A stretch of DNA of 11,517 nucleotides, taken from an uncultured Bacteroidales bacterium. Lineage in GTDB: Bacteria; Bacteroidota; Bacteroidia; Bacteroidales; Bacteroidaceae. The notes below the pieces were generated by a model. That model did not search any database. It worked only from the letters and a program-made list of their open reading frames with translations, and was not told the DNA's origin. The stretch is taken from the NCBI GenBank assembly GCA_902783615.1, contig CACZRQ010000162.1, positions 1 to 11,517 of the forward strand, written 5' to 3'. The stretch's first letter is position 1, and each line of letters begins with the position of its first letter. Shown in pieces: positions 1 to 7,110 of the stretch. The position numbers and the translations under genes are program-made.

Positions 1-789
1 GAGGGAACCCACCTCCAAGCGACCTGGCTTGCTGGCAAAACCTTCGGCATTCAAACCTTCGGTGATGGCTATCACCACATTCTCGTCAATAATCACCTCC
101 CGATTGCTGCCCAACGCATCAAAGAACTCCTCTGCATTATGCACCACAATCTGCTTGTCGTAGTGCTTGTTGGTCAAATCGGGCACTCTCACTCCATGAC
201 GCATGTAATCTGAGAGCATCGATTCTGAGATGATGAGTTGCAGGTTGGTCTTGCCAATCACAGAAAGCTGCTGGCCACTCATCAAACGTTTCTCCAAGGC
301 TTGACGCATTTGATCCAACTGCTTCGAATTAAACTTCGACAGGTAAGTAGTGTTCATCATGAAGGTATCGAGCAGACCTTCCCAAGGTTGGGCTTCCAGC
401 TCTTTCTCCTTGGCCACGCATTCCTCCAGACTCAAGTCGGTCTTGGTGAGTGTCCACACCGCAGAACCATCAGGTTTCTGCACCACTAAATACTCTTTGC
501 CATTATGCACCACATGCTCAACCCCCCAGCCATGTTCGGCACGATAGGGAGCATCAATCTGTCCAACACCCACAGGTTGCAGGGTATAGCGTGTTTTATT
601 GAAACGGCGCAACAGGGTTTGAATGGGTTCATGGTCGGCACTCTCACCGAAGAGGTTCACAAACTGTCCGCTGATGCTCACACTATAGCGGGTATAGCCA
701 TCGAACCACCAGGTCAGGTCTTGTATGTTCTGTGCCCTCAACTGGATGGCAAACAGAGTTGTCAACAGGCATATCAGTATCTTCTTCAT
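1..789 (-). CDS. Secreted beta-helix family protein, paralogue 1 of 3 (3' end outside window)
   Basis: An ATG at 789 opens a frame with no stop before the left edge, giving the first 263 residues of a longer protein. Residues 1-19 form a signal peptide (MKK, hydrophobic core, ending RAQ) without a lipobox, so a periplasmic or secreted protein is expected. The same landmarks occur in order in the next two genes of the operon: WWFDGYTRY (27-35), an AEHGWGVEHV segment (84-93), a helical MMNTTYLSKFNSKQLDQM segment (144-161) and ALGSNR (225-230). In the other two copies a beta-helix follows at this point, so one is probably present beyond the edge. It lies 14 bases after the preceding gene, behind a strong Shine-Dalgarno, so it is co-transcribed. 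It is more diverged from copies 2 and 3 than they are from each other. Molecular function is unknown; the family assignment rests on these shared blocks. Confidence 0.85.
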   Translation of the reverse strand, partial: MKKILICLLTTLFAIQLRAQNIQDLTWWFDGYTRYSVSISGQFVNLFGESADHEPIQTLLRRFNKTRYTLQPVGVGQIDAPYRAEHGWGVEHVVHNGKEYLVVQKPDGSAVWTLTKTDLSLEECVAKEKELEAQPWEGLLDTFMMNTTYLSKFNSKQLDQMRQALEKRLMSGQQLSVIGKTNLQLIISESMLSDYMRHGVRVPDLTNKHYDKQIVVHNAEEFFDALGSNREVIIDENVVIAITEGLNAEGFASKPGRLEVGSL

Positions 790-794
790 CGTTC

Positions 795-801
795 CCTCCT
801 T
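795..801 (-). promoter_or_regulatory. Strong ribosome binding site for paralogue 1
   Basis: Read on the minus strand, AAGGAGG sits five bases before the ATG at 789, in the 14-base gap after the upstream stop codon. It is close to a perfect Shine-Dalgarno sequence and fixes this start. Such strong sites are uncommon in Bacteroidota, so the last gene may be translated efficiently. Confidence 0.8.
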
Positions 802-803
802 TT

Positions 804-2276
804 TTATGGTCGCATCGGACCAACATCTTCTCTTACATCCACGCTTTCGCCCCGTTCATCATTCCAGTAGTAGTCTTCTTCTTCGAACGAGAGCACGTTC
901 ACGTTGCCACGATCGGCTTCAGGATGCCACATCTCGCAATTGTCGAGCATCGTTTTCCTGTCCACATAGAACAGGGCTCCTCCATTGCGGAAGAAATGGC
1001 AGTTGTTAAACTTTGTATCGGTGCTCAAATAGCCCCAAATGCCATTTTGGTTGTCGAAGAAATCGCAATTGTTGAAAGTGAAACTCGTGCAATAGTTCAG
1101 CTCCATGATGCCATCAGAGCAATCGTGAATCATGCTGTTCACCATAGCGAGGTTCTCTGAGTTCATACCGATAATGCCGTATGTGCCAGATCCATACAAA
1201 TCGCATTTGTCGATGAACACTCCAGTCGATTTATCCATCCTGATCACGCCACCCGAACAATCACCCCCATCGGTATGTCCCATCACCAGGTTACTGAAGT
1301 TGATGTTATTGCAGTTCTTGAGGTTGAACACGCAGGCATAGCGTGGATCCACCAGAATCTGTGAGCCTGGCCTGCCATTGATGTTGAGGTTCTCTATATT
1401 AAATAAGGTGAGCTGGCGACCGTCATAAACTTCCTCGCTGATGATTTTGCCATGATCCGACGCATATTCGTAGGCATCATAAATCCAGTCGCGCCCAGGC
1501 TCCTGGAACAGAGCCTCATTGTTCAGCACATCGCTCAAGTTGATCACGGCATCCTCTGTAATGTTGATGATGCGGTTGCTACCCAAGGCTTTGATGAAAT
1601 CCATGGCATTGTCCACTTCGAACATATCGGCTTCATCATAGTCGTAATCGTAGGCTGATGCAGCCATCCTCAGGAAGGAAATGGGCTCACGACGATTGAT
1701 ATCAGGCTCCTGTTCACTCTTGATGAGCTGGAGGTTGGTATCTTCAATGATGTCGCGATTCTTCTTCGCCTCCAACTTGGCTTGCATCTCTTTCAGTTCA
1801 TTCTCAGAGAATCGTCCTAAGTATTGGATGTTCATCAGGAAATTTTCCAACATGAAGTCAATATCCTCATTGAATTCAGCCTGTTGTTCCTGGTTGGTCA
1901 GGTCTTCCAAGTTGTCGGGGGTAAGCACCAAAGTGCTCACTATACGTTTTTGCGGATTTCTCACGGCCAGGAAGTTCATGCCATTCTGACGGATATAGTT
2001 CACCTCCCACCCTGCTTGGGCTCGTTGGAAGGGTCGGGCTACTTCGCCTGAGAAGAAATACTGACCTTTTTCCCTGCCTGCCAACAGATCGAAGGTATTG
2101 CCCACTGTACCGAACTCATCTTCACCAACCAAGTGGACTGCCCCCACTTCTGGGTTCACCTTCACAGCTTCATAGCGATACCTACCGTCCCAGAACACAT
2201 CGCCCTGCTTGATGGTTTGTGCCTGTATCATTACGGCAGAAAACAACAATACTATGGTAAACAAATATTTTTTCAT
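804..2276 (-). CDS. Secreted right-handed beta-helix protein, paralogue 2 of 3
   Basis: A 490-residue protein with a signal peptide at 1-19 (ends MIQAQ) and no lipobox. In order it shows an FWDGRYRY motif (28-35), an AQAGWEVNYI segment (86-95), a helix MNIQYLGRFSENELKEM (148-164), a Tyr/Asp-rich stretch YDYDYDEADM (209-218), ALGSNR (230-235), VYDGRQLTL (283-291) and then a probable right-handed parallel beta-helix (about 283-455). The helix coils repeat an N-C or D-N-C step at C404, C426 and C447, that is every 21-22 residues, as expected when cysteines stack in successive turns. It ends shortly after the helix, at RGESVDVREDVGPMRP. The next gene upstream in the operon encodes a longer homologue, alignable almost without gaps across the helix. 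Beta-helix proteins often act on or bind polysaccharides, but no catalytic residues of a known lyase or hydrolase family were recognised, so function is open. Confidence 0.88.
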   Translation of the reverse strand: MKKYLFTIVLLFSAVMIQAQTIKQGDVFWDGRYRYEAVKVNPEVGAVHLVGEDEFGTVGNTFDLLAGREKGQYFFSGEVARPFQRAQAGWEVNYIRQNGMNFLAVRNPQKRIVSTLVLTPDNLEDLTNQEQQAEFNEDIDFMLENFLMNIQYLGRFSENELKEMQAKLEAKKNRDIIEDTNLQLIKSEQEPDINRREPISFLRMAASAYDYDYDEADMFEVDNAMDFIKALGSNRIINITEDAVINLSDVLNNEALFQEPGRDWIYDAYEYASDHGKIISEEVYDGRQLTLFNIENLNINGRPGSQILVDPRYACVFNLKNCNNINFSNLVMGHTDGGDCSGGVIRMDKSTGVFIDKCDLYGSGTYGIIGMNSENLAMVNSMIHDCSDGIMELNYCTSFTFNNCDFFDNQNGIWGYLSTDTKFNNCHFFRNGGALFYVDRKTMLDNCEMWHPEADRGNVNVLSFEEEDYYWNDERGESVDVREDVGPMRP

Positions 2277-2279
2277 AGA

Positions 2280-2286
2280 CTCCTTT
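2280..2286 (-). promoter_or_regulatory. Ribosome binding site for paralogue 2
   Basis: On the minus strand AAAGGAG lies three bases before the ATG at 2276, close to the start. The gap between paralogue 3 and paralogue 2 (2277-2337, 61 bases) is AT-rich and otherwise shows no clear promoter or terminator, so transcription probably reads through. Confidence 0.65.
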
Positions 2287-2337
2287 TTATTGTTTCAAAT
2301 TGATGCCATTAAGGAAATTCTAATTCACTTCATCTTT

Positions 2338-4404
2338 TCAATCCGGCAAATCATACCAAGTGGGTTGCCAGTCGGCAAAATTCCATTTGATGGAACGATG
2401 GATAATCTTATCGCCCTGCTCCTTTGTGATATCCTTGTTATCCAGATTATATGTCGTTTTGCCATCTTTGGTCACACCAGCCAACACGTGGAGGACGGTA
2501 CTGTTCATCATCTGAATGGCAACAACGCCTTGATTATCTCCCATGTAGCCTCTGAACACCACCCAGTTGCCATCCAGAATCACATCAGCATAGAAATCCT
2601 GGCTCTCCAGTCCAAGTAAAACAGGGAAACCTGCCTGCTGACCATACCATGCACCATGCTTGTTGTCACGGTTACGGAAGCAGATCTCTGGGGTACCATC
2701 ACCATCCAAGTCGATGGGGGCATACTTATTGAAACGCTTATGTTCCAAGTTGGTAGCCGTTTCCTCATAATCATTGAGTATGCGAGCATAATTCTCGAAA
2801 TACACTGCCAGCGATGGATCATATTCATCGAAGCCCTTACCATCATCGTTCAAACCTCCTTCGCCTATCTTCTGAGGTCCCACGTCACCTCTACGCATCT
2901 CGGAAGCCCCACGGTCGCTGTTCCAGATGTAGTCGATTTCCTCGTAAGAAAGCACATTCTCATTGCCTCGACTATCCTCGGGTTGCCACATCTCACAGTT
3001 GTCGAGCATGATCTTGCGATCCACATTAAACAGTACGCCCAGATTGCGGAAGAAGCGACAGTTATTGAATTTCATATCGGTACAATGGTAAGTATCAACA
3101 CCATTCTTGTTGTCGTAGAAGTCACAGTTGACGAAGTTGGCTTGTGAACATTGAATCAGCCAGACAATACCCTCAGAACACTCACGGATAGCCGTGTTCA
3201 CCATCACTATGTTTTGACTGTTCTCGGCACTAAGACCATAGGTGCCACATCCGTAGAGGTCGCAGTTATAGACAGAAATGCCATTGGTGTTCTTAGCCCC
3301 CAGCACGGCACCCACGCAATAGCCGTCTTCTGTGTGACCCAAGGTGAGGTTGTTGAAGGTGATGTTAGAGCATTCATACAAATTGAACACGCAGGCATAG
3401 CGAGGCTCTACAACAATCTTGGAATCAGTGCCACCCTGAATGGTGAGGTTATACACTCTATGAAGGGTGAGCTGACGTCCGTCATAAACATCCTCACTGA
3501 ATATCCACACTGCATAATCATGAAAATCTTCCATATCGCCATCAATCCAGTTGGTGTGACGATTATCCATGAAGAAATCATGGTCATTCAGTATCTTGCT
3601 CAGGTTCAACGTAGTCCTGTCGGCAATGCGCACAGTTCGGTTGCTACCCAAGGCCAGGATGAACTCCCTTTCATCGCTCACCGTCACATACTGGTATTCC
3701 TCGAAGTCCAAATCCTTGGAAGCCAACTCTTCCCCTTCTTCAAATTCCTCGTCATACTCTGGCTCTTCAGTAATACGATCCAAAAATTCCTCACGACTCA
3801 TCAATGGTTTCAGGCGCTCATTAGGGTTCATGGCCAACTCTGTATCAATCAGCTGGATATTGACCTTACCCCTGATGTTCAGGTCGCCCATTTCCTGCAA
3901 CTGAGCCTTCATCTCCCTCAACTCTTCAGGCGAGAAGCGACACAGATACTGAGCATCCATCAGGTAGGTGTTGAGCAAATCCTTTACAGGATACTCATCG
4001 GCGGTAATGCCATTCAGGTACAATTCTCTCATGTCCTGCAAATCACCATCCATAAGGGTAATCACACTCACAATCCTACCTTGCGGATTCTTGAAGGCGA
4101 TGAATTTGATATTGTCTTCATTGATGTAGTCCACCTCCCATCCGCCTTCTGCACGCAGGAAGGGGATGTAGCCTGTGGCATTGAGGGAATACTGATTGTC
4201 CTTTTTGCCTGGATTCAAATGGAACTGATAATAGTTGTACTCAATGTCATAGCCCTCGAAGAAAGAGGCACCTGTGGTTTCATCCACTTCGGACACTATG
4301 AAGCGAATCCTGCCGTCCCACCACACTTGACCTACCTCAATCTTCTGTGCCTGCAAGGTCAAGATGGTGCATATCATTGCCAATAAGCATACTAACTTTT
4401 TCAT
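2338..4404 (-). CDS. Secreted beta-helix protein with C-terminal DxDxDG module, paralogue 3 of 3
   Basis: A 688-residue exported protein, signal peptide 1-19 (ends LQAQ). The first 510 residues match paralogue 2 block by block: VWWDGRIRF (27-35), AEGGWEVDYI (85-94), MDAQYLCRFSPEELREM (149-165), ALGSNR (251-256), VYDGRQLTL (306-314) and a beta-helix at about 306-478 with laddered cysteines C427, C449 and C470. An acidic stretch at 211-236 precedes the ALGSNR block. Where paralogue 2 stops, this protein continues for about 178 residues. That extension holds DLDGDGTPE (D565, D567, D569, E573), a calcium-loop pattern of the FG-GAP/VCBS or dockerin-like kind, followed by short strands and an aromatic-rich end (WNFADWQPTWYDLPD). 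It starts 13 bases after the preceding gene and has only a weak Shine-Dalgarno. Function is not recognised; a surface-binding or glycan-related role is a guess from fold and context only. Confidence 0.9.
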   Translation of the reverse strand: MKKLVCLLAMICTILTLQAQKIEVGQVWWDGRIRFIVSEVDETTGASFFEGYDIEYNYYQFHLNPGKKDNQYSLNATGYIPFLRAEGGWEVDYINEDNIKFIAFKNPQGRIVSVITLMDGDLQDMRELYLNGITADEYPVKDLLNTYLMDAQYLCRFSPEELREMKAQLQEMGDLNIRGKVNIQLIDTELAMNPNERLKPLMSREEFLDRITEEPEYDEEFEEGEELASKDLDFEEYQYVTVSDEREFILALGSNRTVRIADRTTLNLSKILNDHDFFMDNRHTNWIDGDMEDFHDYAVWIFSEDVYDGRQLTLHRVYNLTIQGGTDSKIVVEPRYACVFNLYECSNITFNNLTLGHTEDGYCVGAVLGAKNTNGISVYNCDLYGCGTYGLSAENSQNIVMVNTAIRECSEGIVWLIQCSQANFVNCDFYDNKNGVDTYHCTDMKFNNCRFFRNLGVLFNVDRKIMLDNCEMWQPEDSRGNENVLSYEEIDYIWNSDRGASEMRRGDVGPQKIGEGGLNDDGKGFDEYDPSLAVYFENYARILNDYEETATNLEHKRFNKYAPIDLDGDGTPEICFRNRDNKHGAWYGQQAGFPVLLGLESQDFYADVILDGNWVVFRGYMGDNQGVVAIQMMNSTVLHVLAGVTKDGKTTYNLDNKDITKEQGDKIIHRSIKWNFADWQPTWYDLPD

Positions 4405-4417
4405 AATTATCTCAGTT

Positions 4418-5098
4418 TTAATCTAATCCATTCCATTTGCCTTTGATGCGCTTACACTGTACATAGAGCGACGGACAGTTGAATACCTTGAAGAGCTCAC
4501 TATCGGAGGTCTTGACAATCTCGATGGAGCGTTGCTCGGTGTCCCAACCTTTGCCCATGATGTAGATGTACATCACGGTGCCATCGAAAAGCTGCATCTC
4601 CTGATGCTTATTTACACTGGCCTTCATGTTGATGGTGTAAGGCTTCTTGGGGGTATATCCGTTCTCAGGTGTAGCTCCATCCAAGACTGCTGCAGGGAGG
4701 TAACGCTGACGATAGGTATCGCCTTCCCCAACATCTTTCAACTTGTCTCTCAAGATTGACATCACCGAGCTCACATTATTCTGTGCATTGATGAGCTTGA
4801 TGCACTCCTCGCCCACCTTACTGTCGCGAGCATACATCTCCATAGCCATAGGCATCATTGCCGCCACGCCATAAGGGGTCTGACCCAGAAGCTCATACAC
4901 ATAGGCAAACTCTTCATAATCCGATGGGATGTGGGTGAAGGTCACCTTGCCTGTAGCCTTAGGGTTATACTTTTCGATGGTGAGGTTGCCCTCCATCGTA
5001 TAGGTATGGCCATTGTAAGTGAAGCTTTGTTGCGCTTGACCCATAGCCAATGCTCCGAAAAGGAAGCACATAGTCAAAATCAGTTTTTTCATCGTCAT
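4418..5098 (-). CDS. Small secreted protein of unknown function
   Basis: A 226-residue protein with a clear signal peptide (residues 1-22, ending GQAQ) and no lipobox. Two in-frame ATGs, at 5098 and 5092, are possible starts (MTMKK or MKK); neither has a convincing Shine-Dalgarno. After the signal peptide come a short strand region (FTYNGHTYTMEGNL, 26-39), a methionine-rich helical stretch (about 68-120) and a conserved-looking turn GATPENGYTPKKPYTINM (141-158). A strand-rich C-terminal part (174-221) contains WDTEQR and two cysteines (C208, C215). From memory this layout resembles the DUF6935-type secreted proteins of gut bacteria; that was not checked. It lies 19 bases after the hydrolase gene and 13 bases before paralogue 3, so it belongs to the same operon. 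No enzymatic motif was found. Confidence 0.8.
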   Translation of the reverse strand: MTMKKLILTMCFLFGALAMGQAQQSFTYNGHTYTMEGNLTIEKYNPKATGKVTFTHIPSDYEEFAYVYELLGQTPYGVAAMMPMAMEMYARDSKVGEECIKLINAQNNVSSVMSILRDKLKDVGEGDTYRQRYLPAAVLDGATPENGYTPKKPYTINMKASVNKHQEMQLFDGTVMYIYIMGKGWDTEQRSIEIVKTSDSELFKVFNCPSLYVQCKRIKGKWNGLD

Positions 5099-5117
5099 AG
5101 ACTTATCGATTTAAAGG

Positions 5118-6902
5118 TTATTTTAACAATGGTATTTCAATGCGACTCTTGTCGTCGAGGAATAGGGTTTGATGGGCAACACGAGTCTTGCCTTGAGCTG
5201 ACCACACCCCGGCATAGTTGCTGTGCACACTGTACTGGGGGAAGTCGGAGGAAGAGATGTCGAGCCTAATCTTACTGCCTGGCTGCAATTGCCACATAAT
5301 GGGCAAGGATTCGATGCTCAGCTCCACTTCAGAACCTGGCTCGTAGGTTTGCCTATCACCCAATGGGTTGTTGCGAAAGCCCAAGGTGGTGATGCCCGTG
5401 CGTATGTTGTAGGTCTCTCCATTGGGGAAGACCTCACTGATTTTATAGGTGAATGCCGTATCATCGCAATCGGAACTGACATGCAAGTTGATCTTCACCT
5501 GACCTGCAATGAGTAACGGTTCTGACAATGGCTCAGATACGAAAGACAACACATCAGGGCGATAGCCCACTTCGGGCTGCAATTGGCTACCTCTTCGAGT
5601 GCTTGAATTGAACAAGGTCTCGCCACCAATGGATAGAACAGGATTTGTGGGATCGTAATCATATTGAAGATTGGAGACTGAAGATTGAAGATAATCCTTA
5701 GCCAACTTTCCATTTTCAGCCAAATAGTATTTAGCCTCCAGGTGATTATCCTTCATCGGCCAATCTTTCAAACTATGCCATTTATCTTCGCCAATCGCAT
5801 ATACCTTCACATCAGGCTTAGGTTCTTCACCCTTCACCAACAGGTCGTAGAACCACTGGAACTGAAGAGTGGTGAGATTGATATCCGTAGCATGCTCAAT
5901 CTTTCCAATTTGTGGAGTGATGATGTGAGAGTGGTTCCATGCTCCCACAATGAGTTGGCTCTTCGCCTTGGTTTCTTCAGGCAGCAAGTTGTAGCCCAAG
6001 ATGGTTCCCTCCTGATGATGGTCGAAATGCCCTGCCACCACCACAATGGGCACCTTGATCTTAGGAGGGATGCTTCGCAAAGTTGCCCAAACACCTTGGT
6101 GCCAATACGGGTCGGTATAATCGGTGTGTGAAATCCAGTCGCGATACCAAGGGAGCTCTACTCCAAAGAAATGGGTATCCATCTGTTGTTGGGGCATGTA
6201 AGCCATCTGCTCAAAGTAAATCCTATCAACATCAGGCTTGGCTGGTTTCTGCTTGATTTCCTCAGCATTGTCGATCGCCCATGCGGTAAGAATATCTTGA
6301 CGGAAAGCACCATTACTGTAGGCTGAGAGGTGACGATCCACACCATAGTGATGCAGGAAGATACCCTTCACCTTCTCAGGTACGATATCGGCAATGATCC
6401 AAGCCGTCAAAGCGGTATATGACTCGCCAAATAGTCCAATGTTCTTGCACCAAGGCTGGGCAGCAACCCAGTTCACCAATGCCAATCCATCGGCACGCTC
6501 GTTCACATTGGGTTCATACACACCCTCCGAGCCACCCTTACCACGGCAATACTGAACAATATAGGCAATTCCATGGCGAGCATACTCTTGCCCTATGCGA
6601 TCTGTATCATCCAGACCAAGCCAAGTGTATGGGGTACGGGTAACCAGTACAGGCCAAGGTCCTGCTATGGTAGGCTTGTAGATGCGGGTCTTCAGATTCA
6701 GCCCATCGGACGTCTGCACATCAACCAATTGGTATTCGTACTCGCACACGCGTGGAGCTATCTGCGAAGAATCAAGCACTGACGATACTGTCGAGTGCCT
6801 CATCATCTCCCTGTAGGCATCCAACTGAGCCTGTGTAAGCTGCTGAGCCTGAGCCATGATACACAATGCCATCACCCATATTGCCACAAATAATCGTTTC
6901 AT
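5118..6902 (-). CDS. Secreted CocE/NonD-type (S15 family) alpha/beta hydrolase
   Basis: A 594-residue exported hydrolase or acyl-aminopeptidase-like enzyme with a signal peptide at about 1-20 (ends MAQAQQ). The catalytic alpha/beta hydrolase domain spans about 45-350: an RTPY motif with the likely oxyanion-hole tyrosine Y92, nucleophile S161 in GESYTA, acid D294 in GHFDHH and base H324 in GAWNHSH. The C-terminal part (about 390-594) is the jelly-roll of the X-Pro dipeptidyl-peptidase C-terminal family, including SDCDDTAFTYKISEVFPNGETY. Length fits the CocE/NonD group. The usual GxSYxG ends in alanine here. The start was set at the ATG at 6902; a TTG at 6908 is in frame but would only add two residues. 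Substrate is unknown: relatives cleave esters, beta-lactam acyl groups or Pro-dipeptides. It is first in the operon, behind a Bacteroidota-type promoter. A heptamer repeat lies in codons 404-413. Confidence 0.92.
   Translation of the reverse strand: MKRLFVAIWVMALCIMAQAQQLTQAQLDAYREMMRHSTVSSVLDSSQIAPRVCEYEYQLVDVQTSDGLNLKTRIYKPTIAGPWPVLVTRTPYTWLGLDDTDRIGQEYARHGIAYIVQYCRGKGGSEGVYEPNVNERADGLALVNWVAAQPWCKNIGLFGESYTALTAWIIADIVPEKVKGIFLHHYGVDRHLSAYSNGAFRQDILTAWAIDNAEEIKQKPAKPDVDRIYFEQMAYMPQQQMDTHFFGVELPWYRDWISHTDYTDPYWHQGVWATLRSIPPKIKVPIVVVAGHFDHHQEGTILGYNLLPEETKAKSQLIVGAWNHSHIITPQIGKIEHATDINLTTLQFQWFYDLLVKGEEPKPDVKVYAIGEDKWHSLKDWPMKDNHLEAKYYLAENGKLAKDYLQSSVSNLQYDYDPTNPVLSIGGETLFNSSTRRGSQLQPEVGYRPDVLSFVSEPLSEPLLIAGQVKINLHVSSDCDDTAFTYKISEVFPNGETYNIRTGITTLGFRNNPLGDRQTYEPGSEVELSIESLPIMWQLQPGSKIRLDISSSDFPQYSVHSNYAGVWSAQGKTRVAHQTLFLDDKSRIEIPLLK
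5665..5692. repeat. Four tandem 7-base units inside the hydrolase gene
   Basis: On the plus strand the units are TGAAGAT, TGGAGAC, TGAAGAT, TGAAGAT; three are identical and one differs at two positions. The unit length is not a multiple of three, so gain or loss of one unit would shift the reading frame of the hydrolase at about codon 404-413, between the catalytic domain and the jelly-roll. The imperfect second unit should make it fairly stable. Confidence 0.75.
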
Positions 6903-6927
6903 ATCCAAAGATTGTTAAAAAACTATA

Positions 6928-6959
6928 CAAAGGTATATTAAAATAATGACTCTGCGAAA
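6928..6959 (-). promoter_or_regulatory. Bacteroidota-type promoter for the secreted-protein operon
   Basis: On the minus strand TACCTTTG (6935 to 6928) matches the TAnnTTTG -7 box of Bacteroidota primary sigma factor promoters. Twenty bases upstream is TTTC (6959 to 6956), one mismatch from the TTTG -33 box. Transcription would start near 6921, leaving a leader of about 20 bases before the ATG at 6902. A second perfect -7 match (TATTTTTG, 6976 to 6969) has no -33 partner at the right distance. Confidence 0.6.
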
Positions 6960-7041
6960 TATTCATGGCAAAAATATCACAAAACCATATTACGTTTAGT
7001 AGCAACAAAGGAAGCGTATAAATAAAATAGGTGTGATTATA

Positions 7042-7073
7042 TTTGCACAAATGACAAATATGTGGTAAATTTG
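7042..7073 (+). promoter_or_regulatory. Bacteroidota-type promoter for the ior operon
   Basis: TTTG at 7042-7045 and TAAATTTG at 7066-7073 match the -33 and -7 boxes exactly, with a 20-base spacer. The start of transcription would be near 7080, about 30 bases before the ATG at 7111. The same TTTG also ends another perfect -7 match, TATATTTG (7038-7045), but that one lacks a -33 box. A short palindrome, ATTTG-CA-CAAAT (7041-7052), overlaps the -33 box and could be an operator. Confidence 0.65.
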
Positions 7074-7110
7074 CAATCGATTTTGAAAAGTACGAGACAA
7101 ATCGTTAGGC

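Noticed and set aside
732..1160. Plus-strand open frame opposite paralogue 2; another at 2656-3147 opposite paralogue 3
   Set aside because: Both mirror the same conserved part of the two paralogues (similar antisense words such as VEH and IEQ or IKQ), which is explained by homology of the real genes on the minus strand.
2277..2337. Possible internal promoter or terminator in the 61-base gap between paralogues 3 and 2
   Set aside because: No TAnnTTTG box with a spaced TTTG and no clear stem-loop was found on the minus strand.
3151..4386. 411-codon open frame on the plus strand opposite paralogue 3
   Set aside because: It is antisense to a gene with a signal peptide, conserved family blocks and operon spacing. 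The translation has no recognisable domain and no plausible start context, so it is a shadow of codon usage.
1..4404. Tandem beta-helix proteins considered as type IX secretion cargo, autotransporters or lipoproteins
   Set aside because: The visible C-termini of paralogues 2 and 3 lack a type IX sorting domain or outer-membrane barrel, and none of the three signal peptides has a lipobox cysteine at the cleavage site. The C-terminus of paralogue 1 is outside the window.
6903..6908. TTG start six bases upstream of the hydrolase ATG
   Set aside because: It adds only two residues before a normal MKR signal peptide and has no Shine-Dalgarno, so the ATG at 6902 is preferred.
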